This document shows positions 16,919 to 26,538 of a stretch of 64,000 nucleotides of DNA, piece by piece. Source of the stretch: Aquabacterium sp. A7-Y (GTDB taxonomy: Bacteria > Pseudomonadota > Gammaproteobacteria > Burkholderiales > Burkholderiaceae_C); contig NZ_JAPFBW010000007.1 in assembly GCF_026153205.1 (NCBI RefSeq), forward strand, positions 1-64,000, given 5' to 3'. Below the pieces are notes generated by a model. That model was not told the DNA's origin, searched no databases, and worked only from the letters and a program-made list of their open reading frames with translations. The position numbers were made by a program, and so were the translations under genes. Positions within the stretch are counted from its first letter, which is position 1, and the number at the start of each line of letters is the position of its first letter.

Positions 16919-17575
16919 ATGTGTATAGGGTGGGGGTTCTCCTTGCTAGACCAGCAAAAACTCAGGCGTTTCGCAGTTACTACGCTTCTTTTGTCGGGTT
17001 TTCTCGGCGGCTGCAGTACCAGTCCCAAGGTCGAGAAGGCCCCGGTGGTCGATCTCAATCAAACGCTCGATGAAGCGGCGGCCGCGCAGCAGCGCGGCGA
17101 CGTGGCCCGCTCGCTGACCTTGCTCAGCGATGCGGCGCGCGCCCACCCCGGCAGCAAGGAGCCCTGGCTGCGCACCGCCCAGGTCCAGTTCGACGCGATG
17201 AACTACGGCGCCGCCATCGTCGCGGCCCAGGAAGTGCTGACCCGCGACACCGCCGACCTGACCGCACGCAGCATCATCGCCGTCAGCGGCCTGCGTGCCT
17301 CGGCCGCCGCGCTGGCGCACCTGCGCCAGGTCAACTCCGTCAGCGGCTCGACCCGCGTCGAGGCTGAAGGCCTGGCCCGCACCATCCGCGAAGCGATCGG
17401 CGAGCCGGTGCTCGTGCCGCCGCCGGCGCGCGATGGCGCCAACACCACCTCAAACCGCAGGCGTGGGGTGCGCCCCCCGGTGGCCGCCGAGAGGGCCGAG
17501 CCGCCCGCACAGCCCCCCGCACAGCAGCAGCCACCCAGCACCGGAGGGCGCAACCCCTTCGGCGCCCTGCAATGA
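16919..17575 (+). CDS. TPR-like lipoprotein upstream of tssB
   Basis: The 218-residue product has a signal peptide with lipobox FLGGC (Cys32 from this start). A tetratricopeptide-like helical region follows (about 50-150) and then a Pro/Gln-rich tail. It probably attaches to a membrane and binds protein partners by its TPR helices. It directly precedes tssB by 23 bases, so it belongs to the sheath operon. A TTG at 16943, giving MLDQQKLRRFAVTT, would make a more standard signal peptide and has a G-rich site upstream, so the start is uncertain. Its exact role in secretion is not known to me. Confidence 0.75.
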   Translation: MCIGWGFSLLDQQKLRRFAVTTLLLSGFLGGCSTSPKVEKAPVVDLNQTLDEAAAAQQRGDVARSLTLLSDAARAHPGSKEPWLRTAQVQFDAMNYGAAIVAAQEVLTRDTADLTARSIIAVSGLRASAAALAHLRQVNSVSGSTRVEAEGLARTIREAIGEPVLVPPPARDGANTTSNRRRGVRPPVAAERAEPPAQPPAQQQPPSTGGRNPFGALQ

Positions 17576-17598
17576 CTTCGACCTGAAGGAAGACCAAC

Positions 17599-18117
17599 AT
17601 GGCCAAGAGAGAAAGTGTCCAGAAGCGGCTCGAGAAAGTCCGCCCGCCGCGCGTGCAGCTGACCTACGACGTCGAGATCGGCGATGCGATCGAGCAGAAG
17701 GAGATTCCTTTCGTCGTCGGCGTGATGGGCGACTTCACCGGTCAGCCCAATCCTGACAAGCCGCAGCCGCGTCTGAAGGACCGCAAGTTCGTCAACGTCG
17801 ACCTCGACAACTTCGACGAAGTGATGTCGGGCCTGTCGCCCACCGCCAGCTACCGGGTCAAGAACCAGCTGAGCCCCGAGGGCGGCGAGTTCGCGGTCAA
17901 CCTGGAGTTCAACAAGCTCGAAGACTTCCGCCCCGAGGCGGTGGTCGAGCAGGTCGAGCCGCTGCGCAAGCTGATGGAGGCGCGCACCAAGCTGGCCGAC
18001 CTGCGCAACAAGCTGGCCGGCAACGAAAAGCTGGAAGACCTGCTGGGCGAGGTGTTGAGCAACACCGAGCGCCTGCAGCAGCTGGGCGCCGAAACCCAGC
18101 CGAAGGACAAGGAGTAA
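17599..18117 (+). CDS. tssB: T6SS contractile sheath small subunit TssB (VipA)
   Basis: The 172-residue product has the conserved opening (KRLEKVRPPRVQLTYDVE), the PFVVGVMGDFTG segment and the KFVNVDLDNFDEVM region of TssB. TssB and TssC interlock to form the contractile sheath around the Hcp tube. The ATG at 17599 follows AAGGAAG. The stop is 3 bases before tssC, which matches the fixed B-C pair seen in nearly all T6SS. Confidence 0.97.
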   Translation: MAKRESVQKRLEKVRPPRVQLTYDVEIGDAIEQKEIPFVVGVMGDFTGQPNPDKPQPRLKDRKFVNVDLDNFDEVMSGLSPTASYRVKNQLSPEGGEFAVNLEFNKLEDFRPEAVVEQVEPLRKLMEARTKLADLRNKLAGNEKLEDLLGEVLSNTERLQQLGAETQPKDKE

Positions 18118-18120
18118 GCC

Positions 18121-19611
18121 ATGAACGGGCAAGTTGCGGCGCAGGCATCGGCGCCCCAGGTGCTGGAAGGCGAAACCAGCCTGCTGGATCAGATCGTCGG
18201 CCAGAGCAAGGTCGCGCGTTCGGCCACCGAGCATGCGCGCGCCAAGGACATCATCGGCGAGTTGGTCAAGGAGGTGCTGCAGGGCACCGTGGTCGTGTCC
18301 GAGAACCTCTCGGCCACCATCGATGCGCGCGTCGCCGAGCTCGACGAGCTGATCTCCAAGCAGCTCAGCGAGGTGATGCACGCCGAGCCCTTCCAGAAGC
18401 TGGAGTCGTCCTGGCGCGGCCTGCACTACCTGTGCAAGCACACCTCGACCAACTCCATGATGAAGATCAAGGTGCTCAACGCCACCAAGAAGGATCTCGT
18501 CAAGGATTTCAACACCGCCATCGACTTCGACCAGAGCGCGCTGTTCAAGAAGGTCTACGAGGAAGAGTTCGGCACCTTCGGCGGCTCGCCCTTCGGCGCA
18601 CTGATTGGCGACTACGACATCAGCCGCCAGCCCGAGGACATGTACTTCGTCGAGCAGATGTCGCACGTCGCGGCCGCGGCCCACGCGCCCTTCATCTCGG
18701 CGGCCTCGCCCGAGCTGTTCGGCCTCGACTCCTTCACCGACCTCGGCAAGCCGCGCGACCTGTCCAAGGTGTTCGACACGGTCGAGTACGCAAAGTGGAA
18801 GTCCTTCCGCGAATCGGAGGACTCGCGCTACGTCGGCCTGACCCTGCCGCGTTTTCTCGGCCGCCTGCCCTACAACCCCAAGGACGGCACGACGGTCGAA
18901 GGTTTCAACTTCGTCGAGGACGTGGACGGCAGCAACCACGGCAGCTACCTGTGGGTCAACACGGCCTACGCCATGGGCGCCCGCCTGACCTCCGCCTTCG
19001 AGAACTACGGCTGGTGCGCCGCGATCCGCGGCGTCGAGGGCGGTGGCCTGGTCGAAGACCTGCCCACCCACACCTTCAAGACCGACGACGGCGAAGTGGC
19101 GCTGAAGTGCCCCACCGAGATCTCGATCACCGACCGTCGCGAGAAGGAGTTGAGCGACCTGGGTTTCATCCCGCTGGTGCACTGCAAGAACACCGACTAT
19201 GCAGCCTTTTTCGGCGCCCAGTCGACCCAGAAGCCCAAGAAGTACGACCTGGACTCCGCCAACGCCAACGCCTCGCTGTCGGCCCAGCTCCAGTACATGT
19301 TCGCGGTCTGCCGCATCGCCCACTACATGAAGGCGATGATGCGCGACAAGATCGGCAGCTTCGCGTCGGCCGCCAATGTCGAGGAGTTCCTCAATCGCTG
19401 GATCTCCCAATACGTCACCTCGGACGATTCCGCGTCTCAGGCGACCAAGGCTCAGCATCCTTTGCGCGACGCCTCCGTGCAGGTGTCCGAAGTACCGGGC
19501 CGTCCGGGTGTCTACCGGGCGGTTTCGTTCGTTCGTCCTCACTTCCAGTTGGACGAGCTTTCTGTGTCTTTGCGCCTGGTCGCTGAACTGCCGACCGGTA
19601 GCAAAGGCTAA
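18121..19611 (+). CDS. tssC: T6SS contractile sheath large subunit TssC (VipB)
   Basis: The 496-residue product is a full-length TssC: LESSWRGLHYL, FGALIGDYDISRQPEDM, AAAAHAPFISAASPELF and the NANASLSAQLQYM region near the C-terminus are all present. It forms the bulk of the sheath and carries the element that ClpV recognises after contraction (the N-terminal helix in known systems). It is 3 bases after tssB and 35 before hcp, on one transcript by spacing. Confidence 0.98.
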   Translation: MNGQVAAQASAPQVLEGETSLLDQIVGQSKVARSATEHARAKDIIGELVKEVLQGTVVVSENLSATIDARVAELDELISKQLSEVMHAEPFQKLESSWRGLHYLCKHTSTNSMMKIKVLNATKKDLVKDFNTAIDFDQSALFKKVYEEEFGTFGGSPFGALIGDYDISRQPEDMYFVEQMSHVAAAAHAPFISAASPELFGLDSFTDLGKPRDLSKVFDTVEYAKWKSFRESEDSRYVGLTLPRFLGRLPYNPKDGTTVEGFNFVEDVDGSNHGSYLWVNTAYAMGARLTSAFENYGWCAAIRGVEGGGLVEDLPTHTFKTDDGEVALKCPTEISITDRREKELSDLGFIPLVHCKNTDYAAFFGAQSTQKPKKYDLDSANANASLSAQLQYMFAVCRIAHYMKAMMRDKIGSFASAANVEEFLNRWISQYVTSDDSASQATKAQHPLRDASVQVSEVPGRPGVYRAVSFVRPHFQLDELSVSLRLVAELPTGSKG

Positions 19612-19646
19612 TTCCTAGTAACAGCAATAGCGGAGGCTTATAAACA

Positions 19647-20186
19647 ATGGCAAAAGACATCTACGTCGACTTCAAGAGCAGCGACATCAAGGGCGACTCC
19701 CGTGACAAGGCGCACAAGGACACCGTCGAGGTGTACTCGTGGAGCCACCTGGTTCGCCAGCCGAAGTCCGCGACCTCCTCGACCTCCGGTGGTCACACCT
19801 CCGAGCGTTGCGAGCATGGCGAAATGGTGTTCACGAAAGACATCGACGGCGCGACGCCCAAGCTGCTGCAGGCTTGCTCGGCCGGCACCGTCATCAACGA
19901 CGTCGTGATCTCCTTCTACCGCGCCCACGGCGGCAAGAACAACGTCGGCGACACCGCCGGCAACCAGCTGCGTCACCTGTACCTGCAGATCGAGCTGAAG
20001 AACGTCGTGGTGGCTTCTGTCGCTCCGACCGTCTCCAGCGAAGGCCTGCCCACCGAGACCTTCACCCTCAAGTACTCCTCGGTGCAGTGGATGTACGACG
20101 AGCTGAACGTCACTGGCGACAAGGGTGCCCGCCAGAAGATCAAGGGCGCCTGGAACCTGGCGACCAACACGCCCAGCTTCGGCTGA
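19647..20186 (+). CDS. hcp: T6SS tube protein Hcp (TssD)
   Basis: The 179-residue product begins MAKDIYVDFKSSDIKGDS and has the Hcp core (VISFYRAHGG, LYLQIELKNVVVASV, TFTLKYSSVQW). Hcp hexamers stack into the tube expelled by the sheath and can carry small effectors. A strong GGAGG site precedes the ATG. The gene is followed by an intrinsic terminator before tssE, so it is probably expressed in excess of the downstream baseplate genes. It has no C-terminal toxin extension. Confidence 0.96.
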   Translation: MAKDIYVDFKSSDIKGDSRDKAHKDTVEVYSWSHLVRQPKSATSSTSGGHTSERCEHGEMVFTKDIDGATPKLLQACSAGTVINDVVISFYRAHGGKNNVGDTAGNQLRHLYLQIELKNVVVASVAPTVSSEGLPTETFTLKYSSVQWMYDELNVTGDKGARQKIKGAWNLATNTPSFG

Positions 20187-20210
20187 TCGGCCCGCCTCTG
20201 AGGCAAGGAA

Positions 20211-20234
20211 GGCGGACTCGTCCGCCTTTTTTTT
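20211..20234 (+). terminator. Intrinsic terminator after hcp
   Basis: A perfect 6-bp stem GGCGGA/TCCGCC with loop CTCG is followed by eight T residues (20227-20234). It begins 25 bases after the hcp stop and ends ~47 bases before tssE, so it likely reduces read-through from tssBC-hcp into tssEFG-clpV. Confidence 0.85.
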
Positions 20235-20280
20235 CGAGCCTCAGGTCTCTCGCCCTTTGCCTGCCCCCTTCCCGCTGCCC

Positions 20281-20769
20281 ATGTCGCGCTACAACCCGAG
20301 CCTGTTCGAGAAGCTGCTGGACGACGAGCCCGAGATCCCCTCGGAGTACGCCATCGTGCAGATGTCCATCGAGCAGATGAAAGACAGCGTCGCCCGCGAC
20401 GTGGAGGCATTGCTGAACACGCGCTGCGGCCTGCCCGACGAGGACTTGCAGCCCTACCCGAACGCCCGTTCCTCGATCCTGTCCTTCGGCATGATCGACT
20501 TCGCCGGCCTGAGCCTGGCCAACCCCAAGGACCGCGAGCACATCTGCCACTCCATCGAGACCGCCATCCGGGCCCACGAGCCACGCCTGCGCGATGCGCG
20601 CGTGTCGCTCGAGCTCAAGGGCGAGTCCGTGAACAAGCTTCACTTTTCCATCCATGCCCTGCTGGTCGTCGACCTGGCCCGTGAGCCGGTGAGCTTCGAC
20701 GCCATGCTCCAACCCACCACTCAGCAGTACTCCGTCCGCCGGGCGCGCCGCGCGCCGGCGACGGCGTGA
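20281..20769 (+). CDS. tssE: T6SS baseplate protein TssE (gp25-like)
   Basis: The 162-residue product has the gp25-like fold: YNPSLFEKLLDDEP at the start, VARDVEALLNTR, SILSFGMIDFAGLS and a C-terminal LHFSIHALLVVD strand. TssE is part of the baseplate wedge with TssF and TssG and starts sheath assembly. No strong ribosome site is seen before ATG 20281, but family alignment supports that start. It is 10 bases upstream of tssF. Confidence 0.93.
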   Translation: MSRYNPSLFEKLLDDEPEIPSEYAIVQMSIEQMKDSVARDVEALLNTRCGLPDEDLQPYPNARSSILSFGMIDFAGLSLANPKDREHICHSIETAIRAHEPRLRDARVSLELKGESVNKLHFSIHALLVVDLAREPVSFDAMLQPTTQQYSVRRARRAPATA

Positions 20770-20779
20770 GAGGCCGACC

Positions 20780-22639
20780 ATGGATGAATTGCTGCCCCAT
20801 TTCGAGCGCGAGCTCGCTTTCCTGAGAAGTCACGCCAAGGACTTCGCCGCGCGTTATCCCAAGATCGCCGGCCGCTTGATGATGGCCGGCGACGTCTCGG
20901 AGGACCCGCATGTCGAGCGCCTGATCGAATCCTTCGCGCTGCTCGCAGCACGGGTGCACAAGCGCCTGGACGACGATTTCCCGCTTTTCACCGAGACGCT
21001 GCTGGAAGTGCTCTACCCGCACTACCTGCGGCCTTTCCCCTCCTGCTCGGTCGCACAGTTCAGCCTCGGCAGCAGCGCCGGGCAGATGAGCGCGGCCGGC
21101 CGCATCGAGCGCCACTCGGTGCTGACCACCCGCCCGGTGCGCGGGGTGGCCTGCAAGTTCCGCACCGCCTACGACGTCGAGCTGCTGCCGCTGCGCCTGT
21201 CGAGTGCCGGCTTCCGCATGGCCGTCGCCGCGCCCGAGGGCACCCGCGTGCCGCCGAAGGCGACCTCGATGCTTTCGCTGCAGTTCGAGCTGCTGTCGCC
21301 GCAGTACAGCTTCAATGCGCTGATCGGCAAGACCTTGCGCATCTACCTCGACGGCGAAGCCTCGCAGGTGAGTGTTTTGCGCGAAGCGCTGTGCACCCGC
21401 GTGGTCGGCATGCTGGTCCAGAGCACCGCGCACGGGCCCTGGAGCGGCCCTTACCGCGAGCCCATCGCGCTGGCCGGCTTCGACGACGAGCAGTCCTTGA
21501 TCGACTTCGACGCCCGCTCCCACCAGGCCTACCGCCTGCTGACCGAGTACTTCGCCTTCCCCGAGAAGTTCAACTTCGTCGACCTGCCGCTGCCGGCCGC
21601 GCTCGGCACGGTGGGCGCAGCCCGCTCGATCACGCTGCACCTGATGCTCAGCGGCGTGCGCTCCGACAGCGACGAGGCGCGCCTGCTCGAGACCGTGGGC
21701 CCGCAGAACTTCCAGCTCGGCTGCACCCCGGTGGTCAACCTGTTCGAGCAGAACGCCGACCCCATCCGTGTCACCCACACCAGCGCCAGCTACCCCCTGC
21801 TGACCGACGGCCGCCGTGCCTATGCCTACGAGGTGTCGGCCGTGAAGAAGGTCTACCGGGTCAGCCAAACCCCGCAGGGTGAGTCGGTCGAGGAGTTCCG
21901 GCCTTTTTATTCATTGCGTCACGACGACCTTGGCCGTGAGCAGGGCGACAGTGGCCCGGGCGGCCGCTACTGGTACACCCACCGTGATGCGGTGGTCGCC
22001 GAGCACAGCCCGGGCTACGAGCTGGAGCTGTCCATCGTCGACGTCGACTTCAACCCGGCCGCGCCGCAGACCGACACGCTGTCGATCGAGGTCGTGGCGA
22101 CCAACCGCGACCTGCCCACGCTCTTGTCCATCGGCAACGCCGGGGGCGACCTGTTCCTCGAAGGCGGCAGCCTGGCGCGCGAGATCCGCCTGCTGCGCAA
22201 GCCCACGCTGCCGCAGCGCTTCGAGCGGGGCAGGGGGGCTTTGTGGCGGCTGATCTCCCACCTCTCGCTCAACCACCTGTCATTGACGGGCGGCGGCCTG
22301 GATGCGCTGAAGGAGATGCTGCGCCTCTACGATCTGCCGCACAGCGCCGTGAACCAGCGCCAGATCGACGGCATCGTCGCGGTCGACTACCGGCCGGCCA
22401 CGGCCTGGCTGCAAGGCAATCCCTTCGCCACCTTCGTGCGCGGTAGCGAGGTGCGCCTGACGGTCGACGAAGAGAGTTTCGTCGGCACCGGCCTGCGCCT
22501 GTTCGCCGCCTTGCTGGACCACTTTTTCGCCTTGTATGTGCACGCCAACAGCTTCACCCAGCTGACCGTGATCTCGGCGCGTACCCAGGAAGAGATCTTC
22601 AAATGCCCGCCCCGCAACGGCGACCTGCTACTGGTGTAG
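20780..22639 (+). CDS. tssF: T6SS baseplate protein TssF (ImpG/VasA)
   Basis: The 619-residue product begins MDELLPHFERELAFLRSHAKDF, the usual TssF N-terminus, and holds the conserved DPHVERLIESFALLAARV and LYPHYLRPFPSC segments. TssF pairs with TssG to form the wedge core of the baseplate. The length is standard. Its 3' end overlaps tssG by 37 bases, a common arrangement that keeps the two in step. Confidence 0.96.
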   Translation: MDELLPHFERELAFLRSHAKDFAARYPKIAGRLMMAGDVSEDPHVERLIESFALLAARVHKRLDDDFPLFTETLLEVLYPHYLRPFPSCSVAQFSLGSSAGQMSAAGRIERHSVLTTRPVRGVACKFRTAYDVELLPLRLSSAGFRMAVAAPEGTRVPPKATSMLSLQFELLSPQYSFNALIGKTLRIYLDGEASQVSVLREALCTRVVGMLVQSTAHGPWSGPYREPIALAGFDDEQSLIDFDARSHQAYRLLTEYFAFPEKFNFVDLPLPAALGTVGAARSITLHLMLSGVRSDSDEARLLETVGPQNFQLGCTPVVNLFEQNADPIRVTHTSASYPLLTDGRRAYAYEVSAVKKVYRVSQTPQGESVEEFRPFYSLRHDDLGREQGDSGPGGRYWYTHRDAVVAEHSPGYELELSIVDVDFNPAAPQTDTLSIEVVATNRDLPTLLSIGNAGGDLFLEGGSLAREIRLLRKPTLPQRFERGRGALWRLISHLSLNHLSLTGGGLDALKEMLRLYDLPHSAVNQRQIDGIVAVDYRPATAWLQGNPFATFVRGSEVRLTVDEESFVGTGLRLFAALLDHFFALYVHANSFTQLTVISARTQEEIFKCPPRNGDLLLV

Positions 22640-23715
22640 TCGATCGGCTGCTGGCCGATCCACACCGCTTCCAGTTTTTCCAGGCCGTCCGGCTGCTGGA
22701 GCGCTGGTTCGCCCAGCAACACCCGGAGTCGGCCTCGCACGCGATCGGCACGCGGCTGCAGTTCCGCAATTCGGTCTCGCTGTCCTTTCCCGCCAGCGAG
22801 ATCGAGCAGCTGCAGGTGCTGCGTCGCGAGACCCAGGTGGCCGATGGCGCCGGCGACCCCGAACGGCGCGCCGGCGCGCCGGCCGTCGAGCGCATCGAGA
22901 TCACGCCGGCCTTCATGGGCCTGCTGGGTGGCAGCGGCACCCTGCCGCTCTACTACACCGAGACATTGGCGCGGCGCGAGCTGTTCCAGAAGGACAAGGC
23001 CGCGCGCGCCTTCTTCGACATCTTTCATCACCGCGCGGTGGCCTTGTTCTACCAGGGCTGGAAAAAACACCGCCTGGCCCTGCAGTACGAAAACGACCGG
23101 CGCAACCGCTTCCTGCCGGCGGTGCTGGCCCTCGGCGGGCTGGGCCAGACCGCATTGCGCGACCGCCTGCGCGAGGACGGCGACGGCGTGCACGACGAGT
23201 CGCTGGCCTACTTCGCGGGCACCCTGCAGCAACGCCCCATGTCGGCGCGGCAGATCCGGCAGGTGCTGGCCGAGTACTTCCATGTGCCGGCCCAGGTCGA
23301 GCAGTTCATCGGGCGCTGGTACACGCTGCCGCCCGGCGCCACCACGCTGCTGGGCAGCGCCAACGGCGTGCTGGGGCAGAGCGCCGTGATGGGCGAGCGG
23401 GTCTGGCAGCGCGACCTTCGCCTGCGTATCGTGCTGGGTCCGCTCGACAGCCGCGCCTTCCAGCGCTTTTTGCCCGGCGCCGGCGGCGCGCGGGCGCTGC
23501 AGAAGCTGCTGACCTTGCTGACCGGCGTCTGCCTCGAATACGAGGTGCGCCTGACCCTGCGCAAGGAAGACGTCGCGGGCGTGACCCTCAGCAGCCGCGG
23601 CTTTGACGAGCGTCGTGGTGCCCAGGGGCGGCTGGGCTGGGACTCCTTCCTGCAGACCCGTCCGTCGGCCCGCGACCGCGACGACGTGGGCTACGAAATC
23701 CACGCCTCGGCCTGA
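22603..23715 (+). CDS. tssG: T6SS baseplate protein TssG (ImpH/VasB)
   Basis: The 370-residue product has DPHRFQFFQAVRLLERWF near the start and FHHRAVALFYQGWKKHRL in the middle, both typical of TssG. It completes the TssE/F/G/K wedge. The start lies inside the end of tssF. About 85 bases separate it from clpV. Confidence 0.95.
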   Translation: MPAPQRRPATGVVDRLLADPHRFQFFQAVRLLERWFAQQHPESASHAIGTRLQFRNSVSLSFPASEIEQLQVLRRETQVADGAGDPERRAGAPAVERIEITPAFMGLLGGSGTLPLYYTETLARRELFQKDKAARAFFDIFHHRAVALFYQGWKKHRLALQYENDRRNRFLPAVLALGGLGQTALRDRLREDGDGVHDESLAYFAGTLQQRPMSARQIRQVLAEYFHVPAQVEQFIGRWYTLPPGATTLLGSANGVLGQSAVMGERVWQRDLRLRIVLGPLDSRAFQRFLPGAGGARALQKLLTLLTGVCLEYEVRLTLRKEDVAGVTLSSRGFDERRGAQGRLGWDSFLQTRPSARDRDDVGYEIHASA

Positions 23716-23799
23716 GCGCGTCACCCGGCCAGCGCAGCAGCAGCGACACAGACACCGCATCCCAGACCTTCACAGGGCTACTTTTCACCCGAATCCTCC

Positions 23800-26538
23800 A
23801 TGTCCACGCAACTCAAGACCCTGATCTCCAAGCTGAACCACACCACGCGACGCGCTGCCGAACGCGCCGCCAACCTGTGCCTGTCGCGCGGGCATTACGA
23901 GGTGGACCTGGAGCACCTCTTCCTGGCCCTGCTCGAAGACCCGCGTTCCGACTTCTCGTTGCTGTGCCGTCGCTTCGAGGTCTCGACCACGCAGCTGCAG
24001 AGCGACCTGGAGCGGGAGCTGTCGCAGTTCAAGACCGGCAACACGCGCACGCCGGTGTTCTCGGCCCACCTGCCGGTGCTGTTCGAGCACGCCTGGCTGA
24101 TCGCCTCGCTGGAGTCGCACACGATGCGGGTGCGCAGCGGCCACCTGCTGCTGGCCCTGCTCACCGAACCGGGCCTGAGCCAACTCGCCCAGCGCGACTC
24201 GCGCCTGTTCGCCAAGTTCGCCCAGGACGAACTCAAGCACCGCCTGCCCGAGCTGACCACCGGCTCGGACGAGAGCGTGGAAGCCGCCGCGACCGCCAGC
24301 CCCGATGCGGCGGACGCTGCGGAAGCGGCCGAGCCCGTGCCGACCTCCGGCCCCGCCGGCAAGACGCCCGCGCTGGACCAGTTCACCACCAACCTGACCC
24401 AGCGCGCCCGCGACGGCAAGGTGGACCCGGTGATCGGCCGCGACACCGAGATCCGCCAGATGATCGACATCCTGATGCGGCGCCGCCAGAACAACCCCAT
24501 CATCACCGGCGAGCCGGGGGTGGGCAAGACTGCGGTGGTCGAAGGCCTGGCGCTGCGCATCGCGCAGGACGATGTGCCGCCGCCGCTCAAGGGTGTGGCG
24601 CTGCACGTGCTGGACATGGGCCTGCTGCAGGCCGGCGCCTCGGTGAAAGGCGAGTTCGAGAGCCGCCTGAAAAACGTCATCGACGAGGTCAAGCGCAGCC
24701 CGCACCCCATCATCCTGTTCATCGACGAAGCCCACACGATGATCGGCGCCGGCGGCCAGGCCGGCCAGAACGACGCCGCCAACCTGCTCAAGCCGGCCCT
24801 GGCGCGCGGCGAGCTGCGCACCATCGCGGCGACCACCTGGGGCGAGTACAAGAAGTACTTCGAGAAGGACGCCGCGCTGGCGCGCCGCTTCCAGGTCGTC
24901 AAGGTCGACGAGCCCAGCGAGCCGGTGGCCGCGGCGATGCTGCGCGCGATGGGCCCGCTGATGGAAAAGCACTTCAACGTGCGCATCTTCGAAGAGGCCA
25001 TCACCGAGGCGGTGCGCCTCTCGCACCGCTACATCAGCGGCCGCCAGCTGCCCGACAAGGCCATCAGCGTGCTCGACACCGCCTGCGCCAAGGTGGCGCT
25101 GGGACAGAGCTCGACGCCGGCGGCCATCGAGGACGCACGTCGCCAGCTGGAGCAGATGGCACTGGAGACGGCGGCTCTCGAACGCGAGGCCGCGGTGGGC
25201 ACCGGCAATGCCGCGCGTCTCGAGGAGCTGCGTTGCCAGCGCGAGGCCGTCCAGGCCCAGCTGAGCGCCGACGAGGCGCGCTGGGAGCAGGAGAAGACGC
25301 TGGTGCGCGAGATCGTCGAGCTGCGCAGCCGACTGGAGCAGCAGGGCGCGTCGACTCCCGTCGCGACCGAGGGCGAGCCGGCCGGCGAGGCCAAGCCCGT
25401 GGTGGCCAAGCCGAAGAAAAAATCGACGGCCGCGAGCGCCGCCTCCAGCGTGCCGCCCGAGCTGCAGGCCAAGCTCGACCAGCTGGCCGCGCTGCAGGGC
25501 GAGAGCCCGCTGGTGCCCATGCAGGTCGACGCGCATGTCGTGGCCGAGATCGTGGCCGCCTGGACTGGCATTCCGCTGGGCAAGATGGTCAAGGACGAGA
25601 TCAAGACCGTGCTGCGCCTGCAGCCCGCGCTCGAGGAGCGTGTGATCGGCCAGGACCACGCGCTGCACGCGGTGGCCCAGCGGGTGCGCACCGCGCGCGC
25701 GCAGCTGGAGGATCCGAACAAGCCCAAGGGCGTGTTCCTGTTCGTCGGGCCGAGCGGGGTCGGCAAGACCGAGACCGCGCTGGCGCTGGCCGACATCCTC
25801 TACGGCGGCGAGCGCAACATCATCACGATCAACATGAGCGAGTACCAGGAGGCCCATACCGTCTCCGCGCTCAAGGGCTCGCCCCCGGGTTATGTCGGCT
25901 ACGGCGAGGGCGGGGTGCTGACCGAGGCGGTGCGCCGCAAGCCCTACAGCGTGGTGCTGCTCGACGAGGTCGAGAAGGCCCACCCCGACGTGCTGGAGCT
26001 GTTCTTCCAGGTGTTTGACAAGGGCGTGATGGACGATGCCGAAGGCCGCGAGATCGACTTCCGCAACACCATCATCATCCTGACCAGCAACATCGGCTCG
26101 TCGCAGATCATGCAGGCCTGCCTCAACAAGCCGGCCGAGGAGATCCCCGCCGCCGACGCGCTGGCCGAGGCGCTGCGGCCGGTGCTCTACAAGGCCTTCA
26201 AGCCGGCTTTCCTGGGGCGCATGAAGGTGGTGCCCTACTACCCGCTGTCGGACGAGATGCTGGAGCGCATCATCCGCCTCAAGCTCGACCGCGTGGCGCA
26301 GCGCGTGCAAGCCAACCACAAGGCGAAGTTCGAATACGACGACGCCCTGGTGGAGGCCGTGCTGGCGCGCTGCACCGAGGTGGACACCGGCGCCCGCAAC
26401 GTCGACCACATTCTCAACGGCACCCTGCTGCCCGAGATCGCCGAGACCGTGCTGACGCGCATGGCCGAAGGCGCGGCGCTGGCCAAGATCAAGGTCGGCG
26501 CGGGCAAGGACGGGGGCTTCAAGTACAAGGTGGGCTGA
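23800..26538 (+). CDS. clpV: T6SS sheath-disassembly ATPase ClpV (TssH)
   Basis: The 912-residue product is a two-ring AAA+ protein of the Clp/Hsp100 type. The N-terminal domain (1-160) is of the ClpV kind that binds contracted TssC. The first Walker A is GEPGVGKT near residue 237 with Walker B ILFIDEAH; the second is GPSGVGKT near 650 with VVLLDEVEKAHPDV. A middle region with coiled coil (about 450-560) replaces the longer ClpB arm. ClpV pulls apart spent sheaths so that subunits can be reused. It closes the rightward T6SS block. Confidence 0.97.
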   Translation: MSTQLKTLISKLNHTTRRAAERAANLCLSRGHYEVDLEHLFLALLEDPRSDFSLLCRRFEVSTTQLQSDLERELSQFKTGNTRTPVFSAHLPVLFEHAWLIASLESHTMRVRSGHLLLALLTEPGLSQLAQRDSRLFAKFAQDELKHRLPELTTGSDESVEAAATASPDAADAAEAAEPVPTSGPAGKTPALDQFTTNLTQRARDGKVDPVIGRDTEIRQMIDILMRRRQNNPIITGEPGVGKTAVVEGLALRIAQDDVPPPLKGVALHVLDMGLLQAGASVKGEFESRLKNVIDEVKRSPHPIILFIDEAHTMIGAGGQAGQNDAANLLKPALARGELRTIAATTWGEYKKYFEKDAALARRFQVVKVDEPSEPVAAAMLRAMGPLMEKHFNVRIFEEAITEAVRLSHRYISGRQLPDKAISVLDTACAKVALGQSSTPAAIEDARRQLEQMALETAALEREAAVGTGNAARLEELRCQREAVQAQLSADEARWEQEKTLVREIVELRSRLEQQGASTPVATEGEPAGEAKPVVAKPKKKSTAASAASSVPPELQAKLDQLAALQGESPLVPMQVDAHVVAEIVAAWTGIPLGKMVKDEIKTVLRLQPALEERVIGQDHALHAVAQRVRTARAQLEDPNKPKGVFLFVGPSGVGKTETALALADILYGGERNIITINMSEYQEAHTVSALKGSPPGYVGYGEGGVLTEAVRRKPYSVVLLDEVEKAHPDVLELFFQVFDKGVMDDAEGREIDFRNTIIILTSNIGSSQIMQACLNKPAEEIPAADALAEALRPVLYKAFKPAFLGRMKVVPYYPLSDEMLERIIRLKLDRVAQRVQANHKAKFEYDDALVEAVLARCTEVDTGARNVDHILNGTLLPEIAETVLTRMAEGAALAKIKVGAGKDGGFKYKVG

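Noticed and set aside
17203-19542. Long open frame antisense to tssB and tssC
   Set aside because: It is the mirror of two highly conserved sheath genes and has no ribosome site or family resemblance.
23785-26409. Long open frame antisense to clpV
   Set aside because: It is a codon-bias shadow; the forward strand encodes a complete AAA+ protein with all motifs.
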